Assembly (NCBI RefSeq): GCF_001887775.1
Contig: NZ_CP015519.1
Span: 2,728,001-2,792,000, forward strand
Reading direction: 5' to 3'
Source: Syntrophotalea acetylenivorans
Lineage (GTDB): Bacteria; Desulfobacterota; Desulfuromonadia; Desulfuromonadales; Syntrophotaleaceae
DNA: 64,000 nucleotides
The notes beneath the pieces are model-generated. The model did no database searches. It was given only the letters and a program-made list of their open reading frames with translations, and was not told where the DNA came from. Every line of letters begins with the position of its first letter. Positions within the stretch are counted from its first letter, which is position 1. This document shows, piece after piece, positions 1 through 7,761 of this stretch. The position numbers and the translations under genes were made by a program.

Positions 1-2
1 GT

Positions 3-695
3 ACCTTGCTCAATGTCGAAATGGATGCCTATATCTCCGGTTATGTGCGAGGGCTGGCGCGCCATTTCAGTGACCTTGCCAATCGCTGCCGATTTGCCGA
101 TACGGTGGTGGCAACCGCTTTCGATCTGCTCAAGGCCGATTGCGGCGAACAGACCATGGAAGAGCTTTTCCTTGATTTGCTCCAAGAGCGTCTCGGTATC
201 AACGCCGAGCTCTTTCGCGACCGATTGAACCAGTATTGTGACAATGGTTTGCACCGCCTGGCGCCCCTGGTGCGCCCCTTTCCCCTGGCCCGCAAAATCT
301 TACAGTATTGTTTCGACAGCGGTCTTCGGGTGATTATCGCTACCAACCCCGTTTTCCCTCTTCCGGTGGTTGAAGCGCGTCTGAAATGGGGCCAGCTGGA
401 TGATTTTCCTTTTGAGTTGATCACCAGTTATGAAAACAGTCGATATTGCAAGCCTCATCGTCAATATTTCATGGATATTCTCTATTCTCAGGACCTCACT
501 CCGCAGCAGACGATCATGGTTGGCAACGATACCGAATACGACCTGCCGGCCCAGCGGGCCGGGCTGACCACCTTTCTTCTGGACACCTGTCTGATTGACC
601 GGCAAAACCGGTTGGCTCATGCCGATTTTTGCGGTAGTCATCAAGACCTGCTGGAACTGGTCCGCTGTATCGTCGCAAACCGCCGAAACAATTGA
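3..695 (+). CDS. HAD-superfamily hydrolase (5' end outside window)
   Basis: Haloacid dehalogenase-type phosphohydrolase; substrate unknown. The reading frame is open from the first bases, so the N-terminus and HAD motif I (DxDx[TV]) lie upstream of the window. Visible motifs are motif II in IIATNP (Thr), motif III Lys in YCKPHRQYF, and motif IV in MVGNDTEYDLPAQRAGL. The helical cap domain lies between the missing motif I and motif II. The TTG at 6 is only an in-frame codon, not a supported start. The next gene, a lipoprotein HtrA, starts 64 bp downstream on the same strand. Family assignment is solid; specificity cannot be told from the sequence. Confidence 0.85.
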   Translation, partial: TLLNVEMDAYISGYVRGLARHFSDLANRCRFADTVVATAFDLLKADCGEQTMEELFLDLLQERLGINAELFRDRLNQYCDNGLHRLAPLVRPFPLARKILQYCFDSGLRVIIATNPVFPLPVVEARLKWGQLDDFPFELITSYENSRYCKPHRQYFMDILYSQDLTPQQTIMVGNDTEYDLPAQRAGLTTFLLDTCLIDRQNRLAHADFCGSHQDLLELVRCIVANRRNN

Positions 696-759
696 CACCG
701 GGGGCCTTTTTGGTTACTCTGCTGGTTGTTTTTCTCTGTTGAAAAAGGTTTTTTCCGTC

Positions 760-2187
760 ATGAGTATCTATCGCTTTGTCCTTCTGGCCTGCCTGCTGGC
801 AGGCGTCCTTCTGGGGGGCTGCCGAGAGCAGCGTCAGGAGGCCAGCATTCCCGTTTCGGTACGGGACAGCAAGGTCGCGCCTCCAGTAGAGAAGCCGCCG
901 AAGGAGTTGCTCACTACCCAACGGGCTTTTAGCGAGGTGTCGACGAAGGTTACCCCGGCGGTAGTCAATATTCAGGCGGCGCGGGTTCGCCGTGGGCCGC
1001 AGCTCGGCCCGATGTTCGAAGATTTTTTCGGAGAACTGTTCAAGCGTCATCCTCAGCGTCAGCAACAGACCAAGAGCCTTGGTTCCGGAGTCATCATCAG
1101 CGCCGCAGGTTTTATTTTGACCAACGAACATGTGGTCAAGGGAGCCGAAGAGATCAAGGTCAAGCTGGCCGACGGACGTGTTTTCGACGGCGAGTTGATC
1201 GGCACCGACCCCGATACGGATGTGGCGGTACTCAAGATTAAGGACAGCAACGAGCTGCCGGTAGCGGTGCTCGGCGATTCGGATGCTCTGCAGGTCGGCC
1301 AGTGGGCGCTGGCGATCGGCAATCCCTTCGGTCTCGACAGCACCCTGACCGTCGGCGTGATTTCGGCGACCGGTCGTACCGATGTCGGTATCGAGGCCTT
1401 TGAAGATTTTATTCAGACCGACGCCTCTATCAATCCCGGCAATTCGGGTGGGCCGTTGCTGAATATCTACGGCGAGGTGATCGGCATCAATACAGCCATC
1501 GTCGCTTCCGGTCAAGGTATCGGTTTTGCCATCCCTATTAATCTGGCGCGTCTTATCGCCGGTCAATTGATGGAGAAAGGCGAGGTTGTTCGCGGTTATC
1601 TGGGGGTCGGTATTCAGCCCCTCTCCCCCGCCTTGGCCGAGTCTTTTGGTCTGGATCGCCCTACCGGTGCATTGGTTAATCAGGTATTGGCCGGTTCGCC
1701 AGCCAGTGTGGCCGGGTTGCGCCGCGGCGATTTGTTGTTGACCTATAACGGCCGTGAGATCAGTGGGGTGCGTAGTCTGCAGTTGCTGGTTGCCAATACC
1801 CCCGCCGGCGGTACTGCCGAACTCGGCATTCTGCGGGACGGTGAGCGTATGCAGCTGACGGTGACCATTGTCAGCCGCGAAGAGCAAGCGGCCGCGAACG
1901 AAGCCACGGAGTCGGGCAAGATCCGGGACGGCCGCAAGACCGGTTTGGGGCTGACTGTGATTCCTGCCGAAGAGGGCGGGGTGAGGATCGAGGCTGTCGA
2001 CCCCGAGGGCGCCAGTGCCAAGGGCGGCGTACGTCCCGGGGACCTGGTTCTGGCTATCAACCAATATAAGATCACAGACCTGTCTTCTTTTGAACGGGCA
2101 GTGCAGGGTATCAAGCAGGCCAAGTATGTACGATTGCTGCTCAAAAGGGGCAGTGCGACACTCTACCTGGCCTTTCCGGCATCATGA
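760..2187 (+). CDS. HtrA/DegQ-family periplasmic serine protease, predicted lipoprotein
   Basis: Envelope protein quality-control protease of 475 aa. The catalytic triad is visible as His124 (TNEHVVKG), Asp154 (DPDTDVAVLK) and Ser229 (NPGNSGGPL). Two PDZ domains follow, one from about residue 255 with GYLGVGIQPLS and a second near 380-470. I chose ATG 760 because it begins a signal peptide ending in the lipobox LLGGC (Cys21). The open frame runs further upstream to 595 without a signal sequence. A lipobox is less usual than the cleavable signal of DegP/DegQ and suggests membrane anchoring; Arg at +2 argues for outer-membrane sorting. DegP versus DegQ cannot be separated here. Confidence 0.93.
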   Translation: MSIYRFVLLACLLAGVLLGGCREQRQEASIPVSVRDSKVAPPVEKPPKELLTTQRAFSEVSTKVTPAVVNIQAARVRRGPQLGPMFEDFFGELFKRHPQRQQQTKSLGSGVIISAAGFILTNEHVVKGAEEIKVKLADGRVFDGELIGTDPDTDVAVLKIKDSNELPVAVLGDSDALQVGQWALAIGNPFGLDSTLTVGVISATGRTDVGIEAFEDFIQTDASINPGNSGGPLLNIYGEVIGINTAIVASGQGIGFAIPINLARLIAGQLMEKGEVVRGYLGVGIQPLSPALAESFGLDRPTGALVNQVLAGSPASVAGLRRGDLLLTYNGREISGVRSLQLLVANTPAGGTAELGILRDGERMQLTVTIVSREEQAAANEATESGKIRDGRKTGLGLTVIPAEEGGVRIEAVDPEGASAKGGVRPGDLVLAINQYKITDLSSFERAVQGIKQAKYVRLLLKRGSATLYLAFPAS

Positions 2188-2288
2188 TCGGCACCGGGGC
2201 GGACGATTCTTCATCGCTGTCTCTCATCCAGTACATTTATCCGGAAGTTCAGGGCGGATGTAGCGTCCGTTTTACCTAGGGAGGTACC

Positions 2289-2558
2289 ATGGCCAGGGTT
2301 GTTGATAATCCTCAAATCGCTTTTCGATTGGCGCGCGCCATCGTTTCGGATGTCGCCCTTTATAACCAGAGCAAAGTCAAGGAAGGGATCGAAAACGATA
2401 CGATTTTCGATCTGTTGAACGAGGAACTGCAAGAAGGGCGAGAGCACTTTCTGACCCGGGTTTCACCGGAAATTGATAACAGGGATCAGCTCTTTGATCG
2501 AGCCATTGTCGACATTATGATTAAACAGGCCGGCAAAATAAAAAGCCCCATATGGTAA
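2289..2558 (+). CDS. small conserved-looking protein, unknown function
   Basis: An 89-aa soluble, mostly helical, charged protein beginning MARVVDNPQIAFRLARAIVS, with no signal peptide, Cys motif or membrane segment. A strong ribosome-binding site (GGGAGGT) lies directly before ATG 2289. Its stop codon at 2556-2558 abuts the ATG of rluD at 2559, so the two are almost certainly translationally coupled. I do not recognise the family. The coupling suggests, without proving, a job near ribosome or RNA maturation. Confidence 0.75.
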   Translation: MARVVDNPQIAFRLARAIVSDVALYNQSKVKEGIENDTIFDLLNEELQEGREHFLTRVSPEIDNRDQLFDRAIVDIMIKQAGKIKSPIW

Positions 2559-3536
2559 ATGGAGCAGGTGCAGCGTTTTATCTTTGACTATTCGCGTTCG
2601 CCCGAACGACTTGACTGTTTTCTGGCAGCGGCGCTGCCGGAACTATCCCGCTCGCAACTCAAGCGTCTCATTGATGAGGGGCGGGTCACTCTCAACAACG
2701 CGGTCGCCAAGCCCGGCACTAAGCTTAAGGGCGGCGAAGAAGTGACTGTTTCTCTGCCCGAGCCGGTGCCGACCGAAACCCTTTCGCAAGCCATTCCCCT
2801 TACTGTCCTGTATGAGGATTCCCAGCTGATTGTCATCGACAAGCCGGCCGGCATGGTTGTGCATCCGGCTCCCGGCCATTCCCAGGGGACCCTGGTCAAT
2901 GCCTTGCTGCATCATTGCCAGGATTTATCGGGAATCGGCGGCGAATTGCGACCAGGCATCGTGCATCGCCTCGATAAGGATACCTCGGGGGTTATGGTGG
3001 CGACCAAGACCGACGCTGCCCACCAGCACCTGGCTCAACAGTTCAAGGATCACAGCATCAATCGCCGCTATGTCGCCTTGGTCCACGGCTTGCTGCCGAC
3101 GGACAAGGGAACGGTCGATAAGCCTATCGGTCGTCATCCGACCCAGCGTAAGAAAATGAGCACCAGCAATCGCAACGGTCGGCAAGCCGTGACCCACTGG
3201 CGTGTGTTGCAAACCTACGAGGAGGACCGGCTAAGCCTGGTTGAGCTGCGCCTGGAAACGGGACGCACCCACCAAATTAGAGTTCACTTCGCCGATATGC
3301 AACACCCGGTTCTTGCGGACCCGGTGTACGGTGGGAATCGCATCAAAACCCTTAAGGACCCCGAGCTGCGCCGGTTGGCCGCAGATCTCGGTCGCCAGGC
3401 TCTGCACGCCAGACTGCTTGGTTTTATCCACCCGGTCAGTGGCGAGTATCTGGAATCTTCCAGTGCTGTTCCCGCAGATATGCAGACAATTATCGATTAT
3501 TTAGAAAACAAATATTCAGCGGCTTCTGCCGTTTGA
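2559..3536 (+). CDS. rluD: RluA/RluD-family 23S rRNA pseudouridine synthase
   Basis: Isomerises uridine to pseudouridine in large-subunit rRNA. The 325-aa protein has an N-terminal S4 RNA-binding domain (about residues 15-75, SQLKRLIDEGRVTLNN) followed by the PsiSynth catalytic domain with the signature HRLDKDTSGVMV, whose Asp is the nucleophile. RIRVHFADMQHPVLADPVYG-like C-terminal motifs are present. Length and domain order match RluD rather than the S4-lacking RluA. It starts immediately after the preceding 89-aa gene and is followed 22 bp later by pgeF, a pairing common in bacteria. Confidence 0.93.
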   Translation: MEQVQRFIFDYSRSPERLDCFLAAALPELSRSQLKRLIDEGRVTLNNAVAKPGTKLKGGEEVTVSLPEPVPTETLSQAIPLTVLYEDSQLIVIDKPAGMVVHPAPGHSQGTLVNALLHHCQDLSGIGGELRPGIVHRLDKDTSGVMVATKTDAAHQHLAQQFKDHSINRRYVALVHGLLPTDKGTVDKPIGRHPTQRKKMSTSNRNGRQAVTHWRVLQTYEEDRLSLVELRLETGRTHQIRVHFADMQHPVLADPVYGGNRIKTLKDPELRRLAADLGRQALHARLLGFIHPVSGEYLESSSAVPADMQTIIDYLENKYSAASAV

Positions 3537-3558
3537 TCATAACGGGAGTGCAACCATC

Positions 3559-4350
3559 ATGAAACAAGTACGACAGGGAAAAATCAGTTATCTGCAGCCT
3601 GCCTGGGCGCCACAACACAACCTGCAGGCCGGTTTCAGCACCCGCAACGGCGGCGTTAGCCGACCTCCCTTTAATTCGCTCAATCTGGGTTACAATACCG
3701 AAGATGCCCGCCATAACGTGGAGGGCAATCGTTCTACTCTGGCCCGCTCCTTCAATTTGCAGACCCATCAGCTGCTCACGGTTAATCAGGTTCATGGCAA
3801 CGATATCCTGGTGATCGATCAGGCGAATTACGATCTGTCGCATTTTCTGAGCATTGAAAGTGACGCCATCGTTACCAACCAGCCAGGTATAATGATCGGT
3901 GTATTGGTCGCCGACTGTTACCCTGTTTTGTTGTTCGATCCTCAGCAACGGGCCGCGGCAGTGGTTCATGTTGGCTGGCGGGGAGCCGCCAACGGGCTGT
4001 TGGGCAAGGCCGTTGCTTCTTTGCAGAGCGTCTTCGGCAGCCGCCCCGAGAATTTGCTGGCCGCGGTCGGTCCCGGTATTGCCGCTCACAGCTACACCGT
4101 CGATCGTCCGGTGCGGGACGCCTTCCAGGCCGGTAGCGGCCACTGGTCGCGTATCGCCGAGGAAACCGACCTTCACCAGTGGCAGCTCGATCTGCAAAAG
4201 AGTTGCCTGCTGCAACTCGAAGATGCCGGCCTTGCCGCCAACCAGGTCAGTGTCGTCGCCGAATGCACTTGTTGTCACCGCGAGCTGTTCTTCTCCTACC
4301 GGCGCGACCAAGGGCAGACCGGACGCCAGATGGGCTTTTTGTTGTTATAA
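3559..4350 (+). CDS. pgeF: PgeF/YfiH-family polyphenol oxidase-like protein (peptidoglycan editing factor)
   Basis: Laccase-domain protein of 263 aa. Members remove L-Ser wrongly built into UDP-MurNAc precursors (E. coli PgeF/YfiH) and some show purine-nucleoside activity. The three metal ligands are visible: His in VNQVHGNDIL, Cys in VADCYPVLLF and His in VVHVGWRGAA. The usual GPAIGxCxYEV motif reads GPGIAAHSYTV, so the Cys common there is absent. An RBS (CGGGAG) precedes ATG 3559. It sits 22 bp after rluD. Confidence 0.9.
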   Translation: MKQVRQGKISYLQPAWAPQHNLQAGFSTRNGGVSRPPFNSLNLGYNTEDARHNVEGNRSTLARSFNLQTHQLLTVNQVHGNDILVIDQANYDLSHFLSIESDAIVTNQPGIMIGVLVADCYPVLLFDPQQRAAAVVHVGWRGAANGLLGKAVASLQSVFGSRPENLLAAVGPGIAAHSYTVDRPVRDAFQAGSGHWSRIAEETDLHQWQLDLQKSCLLQLEDAGLAANQVSVVAECTCCHRELFFSYRRDQGQTGRQMGFLLL

Positions 4351-4391
4351 GCAGAGAGTCTAGTTATTCCGGTTACACCTCTAAGCGGCGC

Positions 4392-4498
4392 CTCACGCCC
4401 GCTCCTTGCAGTCGCTTAAGATGCAAAGAGAATCAATCCGGTTTTCTGCTTTTCTTTGCGCCTTTGCGGCTTGAGTGAGCGAAGCGAACGGGCGTGAG
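4392..4498. repeat. imperfect inverted repeat, hairpin element upstream of the HNH gene
   Basis: CTCACGCCCGCTC at 4392-4404 is mirrored by GAACGGGCGTGAG at 4486-4498. Inside these arms the sequence again pairs partly (ATGCAAAGAG near 4421 against CTTTGCG near 4454). The whole could fold into one long interrupted hairpin ending just before the RBS of the next gene. It resembles the GCGCCTTTGCGGC-type scattered repeats seen again at 63.8 kb. It could be a small non-autonomous repeat; no target-site duplication was identified. Confidence 0.6.
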
Positions 4499-4509
4499 CT
4501 AGGGGGTTG

Positions 4510-4839
4510 ATGTGTGTTTTTCTAGGAGCAGGTAATTTGGAATATTTCCCCGAGGTATCTGAAGAGCAGATTCGCCGCGAGCGGGAGAAAGCCCGCGAGC
4601 TGCGTCGCAGCCAGTGGTGGAAAAACCGCATTGCCACCGGTATCTGCTACTATTGTGGCAGTCAGGTAGCGCCTAAGGCGCTGACTCTTGACCATGTAGT
4701 ACCGGTGATTCGCGGCGGCCGTTCAACTCGTGGCAACTGCGTGCCCTGCTGCAAAGAATGCAACAACCAGAAAAAGCATATGCTGCCCGTTGAGTGGCAG
4801 TCCTACCTGGAGCGACTCGGCAAGGAACCAGCAGACTAA
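4510..4839 (+). CDS. HNH endonuclease domain protein
   Basis: 109-aa stand-alone HNH nuclease-type protein. Zinc-knuckle cysteines are visible in CYYCGSQ and CCKECNNQKKH. The HNH core is TLDHVVPVIRGG (His general base preceded by Asp), then NCVPCCKECNNQ with the Asn, then KKHMLPVEW. The basic N-terminal helix ERAKARELRRSQWW-like (about residues 20-40) may bind nucleic acid. ATG 4510 follows a purine-rich AGGGGG; TTG 4507 and GTG 4513 are alternatives. Such small HNH proteins occur both as housekeeping nucleases and as parts of mobile or defence modules. A terminator follows at 4868. Confidence 0.88.
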   Translation: MCVFLGAGNLEYFPEVSEEQIRREREKARELRRSQWWKNRIATGICYYCGSQVAPKALTLDHVVPVIRGGRSTRGNCVPCCKECNNQKKHMLPVEWQSYLERLGKEPAD

Positions 4840-4867
4840 GGTCAAAAAGAAAATAGGTTTTGTCACC

Positions 4868-4903
4868 GCCCCCTGTAGTCAGACAGCTGCAGGGGGCTTT
4901 TTT
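4868..4903 (+). terminator. rho-independent terminator after the HNH gene
   Basis: An 11-bp stem, GCCCCCTGTAG with CTGCAGGGGGC (one G-U pair), is followed by TTTTTT. It lies 28 bp after the HNH stop. Confidence 0.85.
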
Positions 4904-5013
4904 GCGCCTTCTTTACCCGATCTTTACCGAGTCTTTAATCGCTGGCAACAGGCCTGAGATAAGATGTGCCTCAAAGGAAACAAAGAGTTTTTCAACTTCC
5001 GGGAGGTAAAATC

Positions 5014-5172
5014 ATGAGAAAATCAGTAATGATGATGTTGACGGGGTTGATGGTTTTGGTGCTGGCTGGATGCGCCACTACCGGTAGCAAGATGGACGAT
5101 CACGGCATGATGGACAGCAAGGTCAAGTGCCCGGCCTGCGGTTTCGAATTCAACGAGCCGTCCGACGCCTGA
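5014..5172 (+). CDS. small lipoprotein with a CxxC metal-binding-like tail
   Basis: 52-aa protein. ATG 5014 is set by the RBS GGGAGGT seven bases upstream and by the signal peptide that begins there. The lipobox is LVLAGC. The mature part is only about 30 residues: a Met/His/Asp-rich linker (MDDHGMMDSK), then VKCPACGFEFNE, a single rubredoxin-like CPxCG knuckle. One knuckle would bind metal alone only poorly, so dimerisation or a redox/metal-chaperone role is possible (inference). It is closed by a bidirectional terminator at 5201. Family not recognised. Confidence 0.8.
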   Translation: MRKSVMMMLTGLMVLVLAGCATTGSKMDDHGMMDSKVKCPACGFEFNEPSDA

Positions 5173-5200
5173 TCGACTCTCTGAATTTAGGGTAGATACG

Positions 5201-5230
5201 AAAAAAGGCCGTCCCGCGACGGCCTTTTTT
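5201..5230. terminator. bidirectional terminator between the mini-lipoprotein and phhB
   Basis: Perfect stem AAAAAAGGCCGTC / GACGGCCTTTTTT with a 4-nt loop, between convergent genes ending at 5172 (+) and 5258 (-). Confidence 0.92.
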
Positions 5231-5257
5231 AATTATTTTTTGCGCCATAATCCGGGT

Positions 5258-5596
5258 TCAGCTCAGCAGGGCATCGGTCTTGGCGGCCATAATAAGGTCG
5301 TTGCGGTGCAGGCCCTTGATCTTGCGCGTGTACCAGCGCACCGTCACTTTACCCCATTCGGTAAGGATCTCCGGGTGATGCCCCTCAGCCTCGGCCAGGT
5401 CGCCGACTTGGTTGGTAAAGGCCAGAGCTTCGGCAAAATTGGTGAACTTGTAGTCCCGGCTCAACACCTCAATGCCGCAGACGGTCAGAATCTCCCACTC
5501 GGGAATCTGCGGCCGAAACTGCGCGATCTCCTCCGAAGTGGCCGGGGGGGCGCCTTTTCGACAAGCTTCGCACTTTAATTCGCATAAGTTTTCCAT
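5258..5596 (-). CDS. phhB: pterin-4-alpha-carbinolamine dehydratase
   Basis: Dehydrates 4a-hydroxytetrahydropterin so that the pterin cofactor of aromatic amino acid hydroxylases can be recycled. The 112-aa protein has the family signature EAEGHHPEILTEWGKVTVRW with the catalytic HH pair, followed by GLHRNDLIMAAKTD. The N-terminus carries an extra CELKCEACRKG segment common in this branch. No hydroxylase gene is in the window, so partner and exact role (including the dimerisation-cofactor function known elsewhere) remain open. Confidence 0.93.
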   Translation of the reverse strand: MENLCELKCEACRKGAPPATSEEIAQFRPQIPEWEILTVCGIEVLSRDYKFTNFAEALAFTNQVGDLAEAEGHHPEILTEWGKVTVRWYTRKIKGLHRNDLIMAAKTDALLS

Positions 5597-5870
5597 GCCC
5601 GACTCCTGTTTCCGCCGGTTTCGTTTTGGGTAGCCGGCATTCGTTAATGCTGCTTACTCTATCAGCATACCGGATATGAAGCCTAATGTACAAACCGGCG
5701 TGAGGTCGTTTGGTTGGGCAGGGTCTGATAGGTCAGGGATTTAAGCGAACACCTCCTAGAGCTCTTGCAAAACAATTGCACTTGGTTAGTATTTGAAAAA
5801 CAACATAAAAAAACAAAAAATATCAAACGAAATATTGGCAGCAAATTGCAAACCAGAACTGGGAGGTTCC

Positions 5871-6017
5871 ATGTTTAAGCTCTGCAGTTGGTGTCAATCT
5901 AAAATCGGCTGGGATATTAATCTTAAAGGTGAAAGTTATGGCATTTGCATAAAATGTTTACGGAAGTTTTTTCCGAAAGAGTGCTCGTCAATTATTGGAA
6001 AAATGAATCGAATCTAG
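5871..6017 (+). CDS. mini zinc-ribbon-like protein, unknown function
   Basis: 48-aa protein. ATG 5871 is preceded at 5861 by a perfect GGGAGG, whereas an upstream in-frame ATG at 5793 has no RBS and sits in A-rich non-coding-looking DNA. Two Cys pairs, LCSWCQSKIGW and GICIKCLRKFF, are spaced about 20 residues apart as in a treble-clef or ribbon fold. It opens a more A/T-rich accessory stretch. Similar tiny LCSWC...GIC..C proteins exist in sulfate and metal reducers, but I know no function for them. Confidence 0.7.
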   Translation: MFKLCSWCQSKIGWDINLKGESYGICIKCLRKFFPKECSSIIGKMNRI

Positions 6018-6069
6018 TTTTATAGAAACGCATAGCATGTATCCTGAATATCACCAATTCCAAAACACC

Positions 6070-6101
6070 AAAAGCCCCCGGTTGTCCAACCGGGGGCTTT
6101 T
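6070..6101. terminator. strong hairpin terminator
   Basis: Perfect 15-bp stem AAAAGCCCCCGGTTG / CAACCGGGGGCTTTT with a 2-nt loop, 52 bp after the mini zinc-ribbon gene. It can act on both strands. Confidence 0.9.
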
Positions 6102-6426
6102 CCACTATGTCAGAGGCTATAAGGTTCTGGTTTATGACCACATCTGGCCGCTGAAAACAATCTGGAACAATATGTTGGACACTTCTGCCCAGGAAGGATC
6201 CTTCATTCCAGAAGCCTTTTAGGAAACCAAGACCAATGCAAGGGATACAATCAATCCTAATTGCATGAAGTCAATAAGCAGTTTTGGGTCGGCAAAAGAC
6301 TATTTCATCCATAAACAGCCCTTTGCGAGACTTGCTCCGTAGTTGGTCTTTGTTAGCATAAAATTAGGTTCGGGCATAAATGCTTGGTGGACGGCTCAAC
6401 CCCACTGGCAGAAGGAAGTTGTCAAA
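6102..6426. other. 325-bp gene-poor stretch
   Basis: A/T-rich DNA after the terminator at 6070. A 61-codon frame spanning 6037-6222 runs through the terminator stem and is rejected. I see no RNA gene or repeat. The promoter for the following ankyrin/lipoprotein genes presumably lies here but could not be pinned down. Confidence 0.5.
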
Positions 6427-6645
6427 ATGAAATACAGGTTTAGTCAATGCTTGTTGGTTGCAGTGGTCATTATGTTTGCGGCTGGAGGCTCCATCGCGAA
6501 AAATGAACTGGTTCTAGCCACTCAGCAGGGCCAGGCCATAAGCATGAAGGTCTTGCTTGGGGAAGGCGCGAACATGAAGACTGAAACCACCGAAGATGAG
6601 GCTTCCATATGCGTTTTTTTAGCGGCCAAACGATCTGACCTTTAG
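6427..6645 (+). pseudogene. truncated ankyrin-repeat lipoprotein paralogue
   Basis: 72-aa frame starting MKYRFSQCLLVAVV, with GAAGGAAG as a plausible RBS. Its leader and first repeat match the intact ankyrin gene at 7762: QCLLVAVVIMFAAGG against QCLLVVCVLVLAAGC, then VLATQQGQAISMKVLLGEGAN against YNAALTGDNYSVKTLLSQGI. The lipobox Cys of the paralogue is Gly here. After one repeat the frame loses similarity and ends SICVFLAAKRSDL. I read it as a 3'-truncated duplicate; a small secreted protein is the alternative. The next gene starts 13 bp later. Confidence 0.6.
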
Positions 6646-6658
6646 AACGAGGTGGGCC

Positions 6659-7699
6659 ATGAAAATATTGGGATCTTTGTTTTGGGTAGCAGTAATAGTG
6701 TCGGTCGTATTAACAGGCTGCACAACGGCCGTAAAGATGGAAACGGCTCGATCACTGTCAAAGGAACAAGCCATTGTGTTTGGCAAAGTCAATGTCATTG
6801 TAGATGGCAAACGTATCGAGATGACTACCTCTGGCTTTAAAAGCTATTTGACCATTGAGTTCCGACAGAGGGGAAGTTCCACAATAATGGAATACAAGGT
6901 CGATAAGACCGGCTACTTTTATTGGCCCTTGGCACCGGGAGAGTACGAAGTCCTTGGCGTTTATGGTTTTTCGGCAGAGGTTGGTTTGTTTGAAATGAAG
7001 GTTCCGCTAGCACAGCCTGTTTATATACCGTTTACCGTAGGCCCTGAAATCGAGAGTTTGTACCTTGGCGATCTCACCTTAGAGTTGCGCAGGACTCGCC
7101 ACCTCGTGCAAAGGTTAGATGACAATTATCCGGAAGCCACCCAGGAGTTCCACAAGAGGTATCCGGACGCGCATAGCGATCCTCTGAATAGAGTAACAAA
7201 ACTCCAACCACTCAACCCCGGAACGTATACCAAAGAGACGTACATCTGCGGCGGCGCTTGGGGAATATATTGTTCATCCAAAAATATTGGTGTTACACCA
7301 TCATCTCCTGATCGTCTCCAAGATGTCGTCGTTGCGAGCACAACACCAACTTTGCGATGGGGGCCTTCGTCCATACCCGACATCAAATATGATGTAGCAA
7401 TATACGAAGCCTATGATTCAACCTGGCGGAAGATCAATTTAGATCTGTTGACGGGGAAAAAAAGGTGGCGCCGAGGGCGACTGCTGGCGTATGCGCAGGG
7501 CCTTACAGGGCCCACATTCAAACCAGATGTTGCACTCCAGCCTGACACGACATATTTATGGTCGGTGCGTCTGCGTCGCGGTGATACCGTATCAACTTGG
7601 TCACAAGTCAAAAATGCTCTTATCCATCCAGAAGCGTTTTGGTATTTCGCGGTTGAGCAATGGGAAACGTGGTTAAACTTCACTACGCCAAACAAATAA
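6659..7699 (+). CDS. large predicted lipoprotein with a C-terminal fibronectin-III-like region
   Basis: 346-aa protein with a signal peptide and lipobox VVLTGCTTA (Cys21). Residues about 40-130 alternate in beta-rich fashion and include GYFYWPLAPGEYEVLGVYGF, like a carboxypeptidase-regulatory or PEGA-type sandwich. The region from about 220 (TTPTLRWGPSSIPDIKYDVAIYE ... LQPDTTYLWSVRLRRGD, shown in part) looks like an Fn3 fold. The start has the RBS GAGGT. It lies between the two ankyrin-type paralogues. Surface or periplasmic location is predicted; function unknown. Confidence 0.78.
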   Translation: MKILGSLFWVAVIVSVVLTGCTTAVKMETARSLSKEQAIVFGKVNVIVDGKRIEMTTSGFKSYLTIEFRQRGSSTIMEYKVDKTGYFYWPLAPGEYEVLGVYGFSAEVGLFEMKVPLAQPVYIPFTVGPEIESLYLGDLTLELRRTRHLVQRLDDNYPEATQEFHKRYPDAHSDPLNRVTKLQPLNPGTYTKETYICGGAWGIYCSSKNIGVTPSSPDRLQDVVVASTTPTLRWGPSSIPDIKYDVAIYEAYDSTWRKINLDLLTGKKRWRRGRLLAYAQGLTGPTFKPDVALQPDTTYLWSVRLRRGDTVSTWSQVKNALIHPEAFWYFAVEQWETWLNFTTPNK

Positions 7700-7761
7700 C
7701 ATCTTTGGTGCTCCGTTGTTAAGACAAGGGGTTTAACTATTAGTAAGCAGAGAGGAATAAA

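Noticed and set aside
514-2064. 516-codon minus-strand frame opposite htrA
   Set aside because: It is the antisense shadow of htrA; composition is repeat-like and the sense gene has all family motifs.
6037-6222. 61-codon open frame on the plus strand
   Set aside because: It runs straight through the perfect terminator at 6070-6101 and has no RBS or motif.
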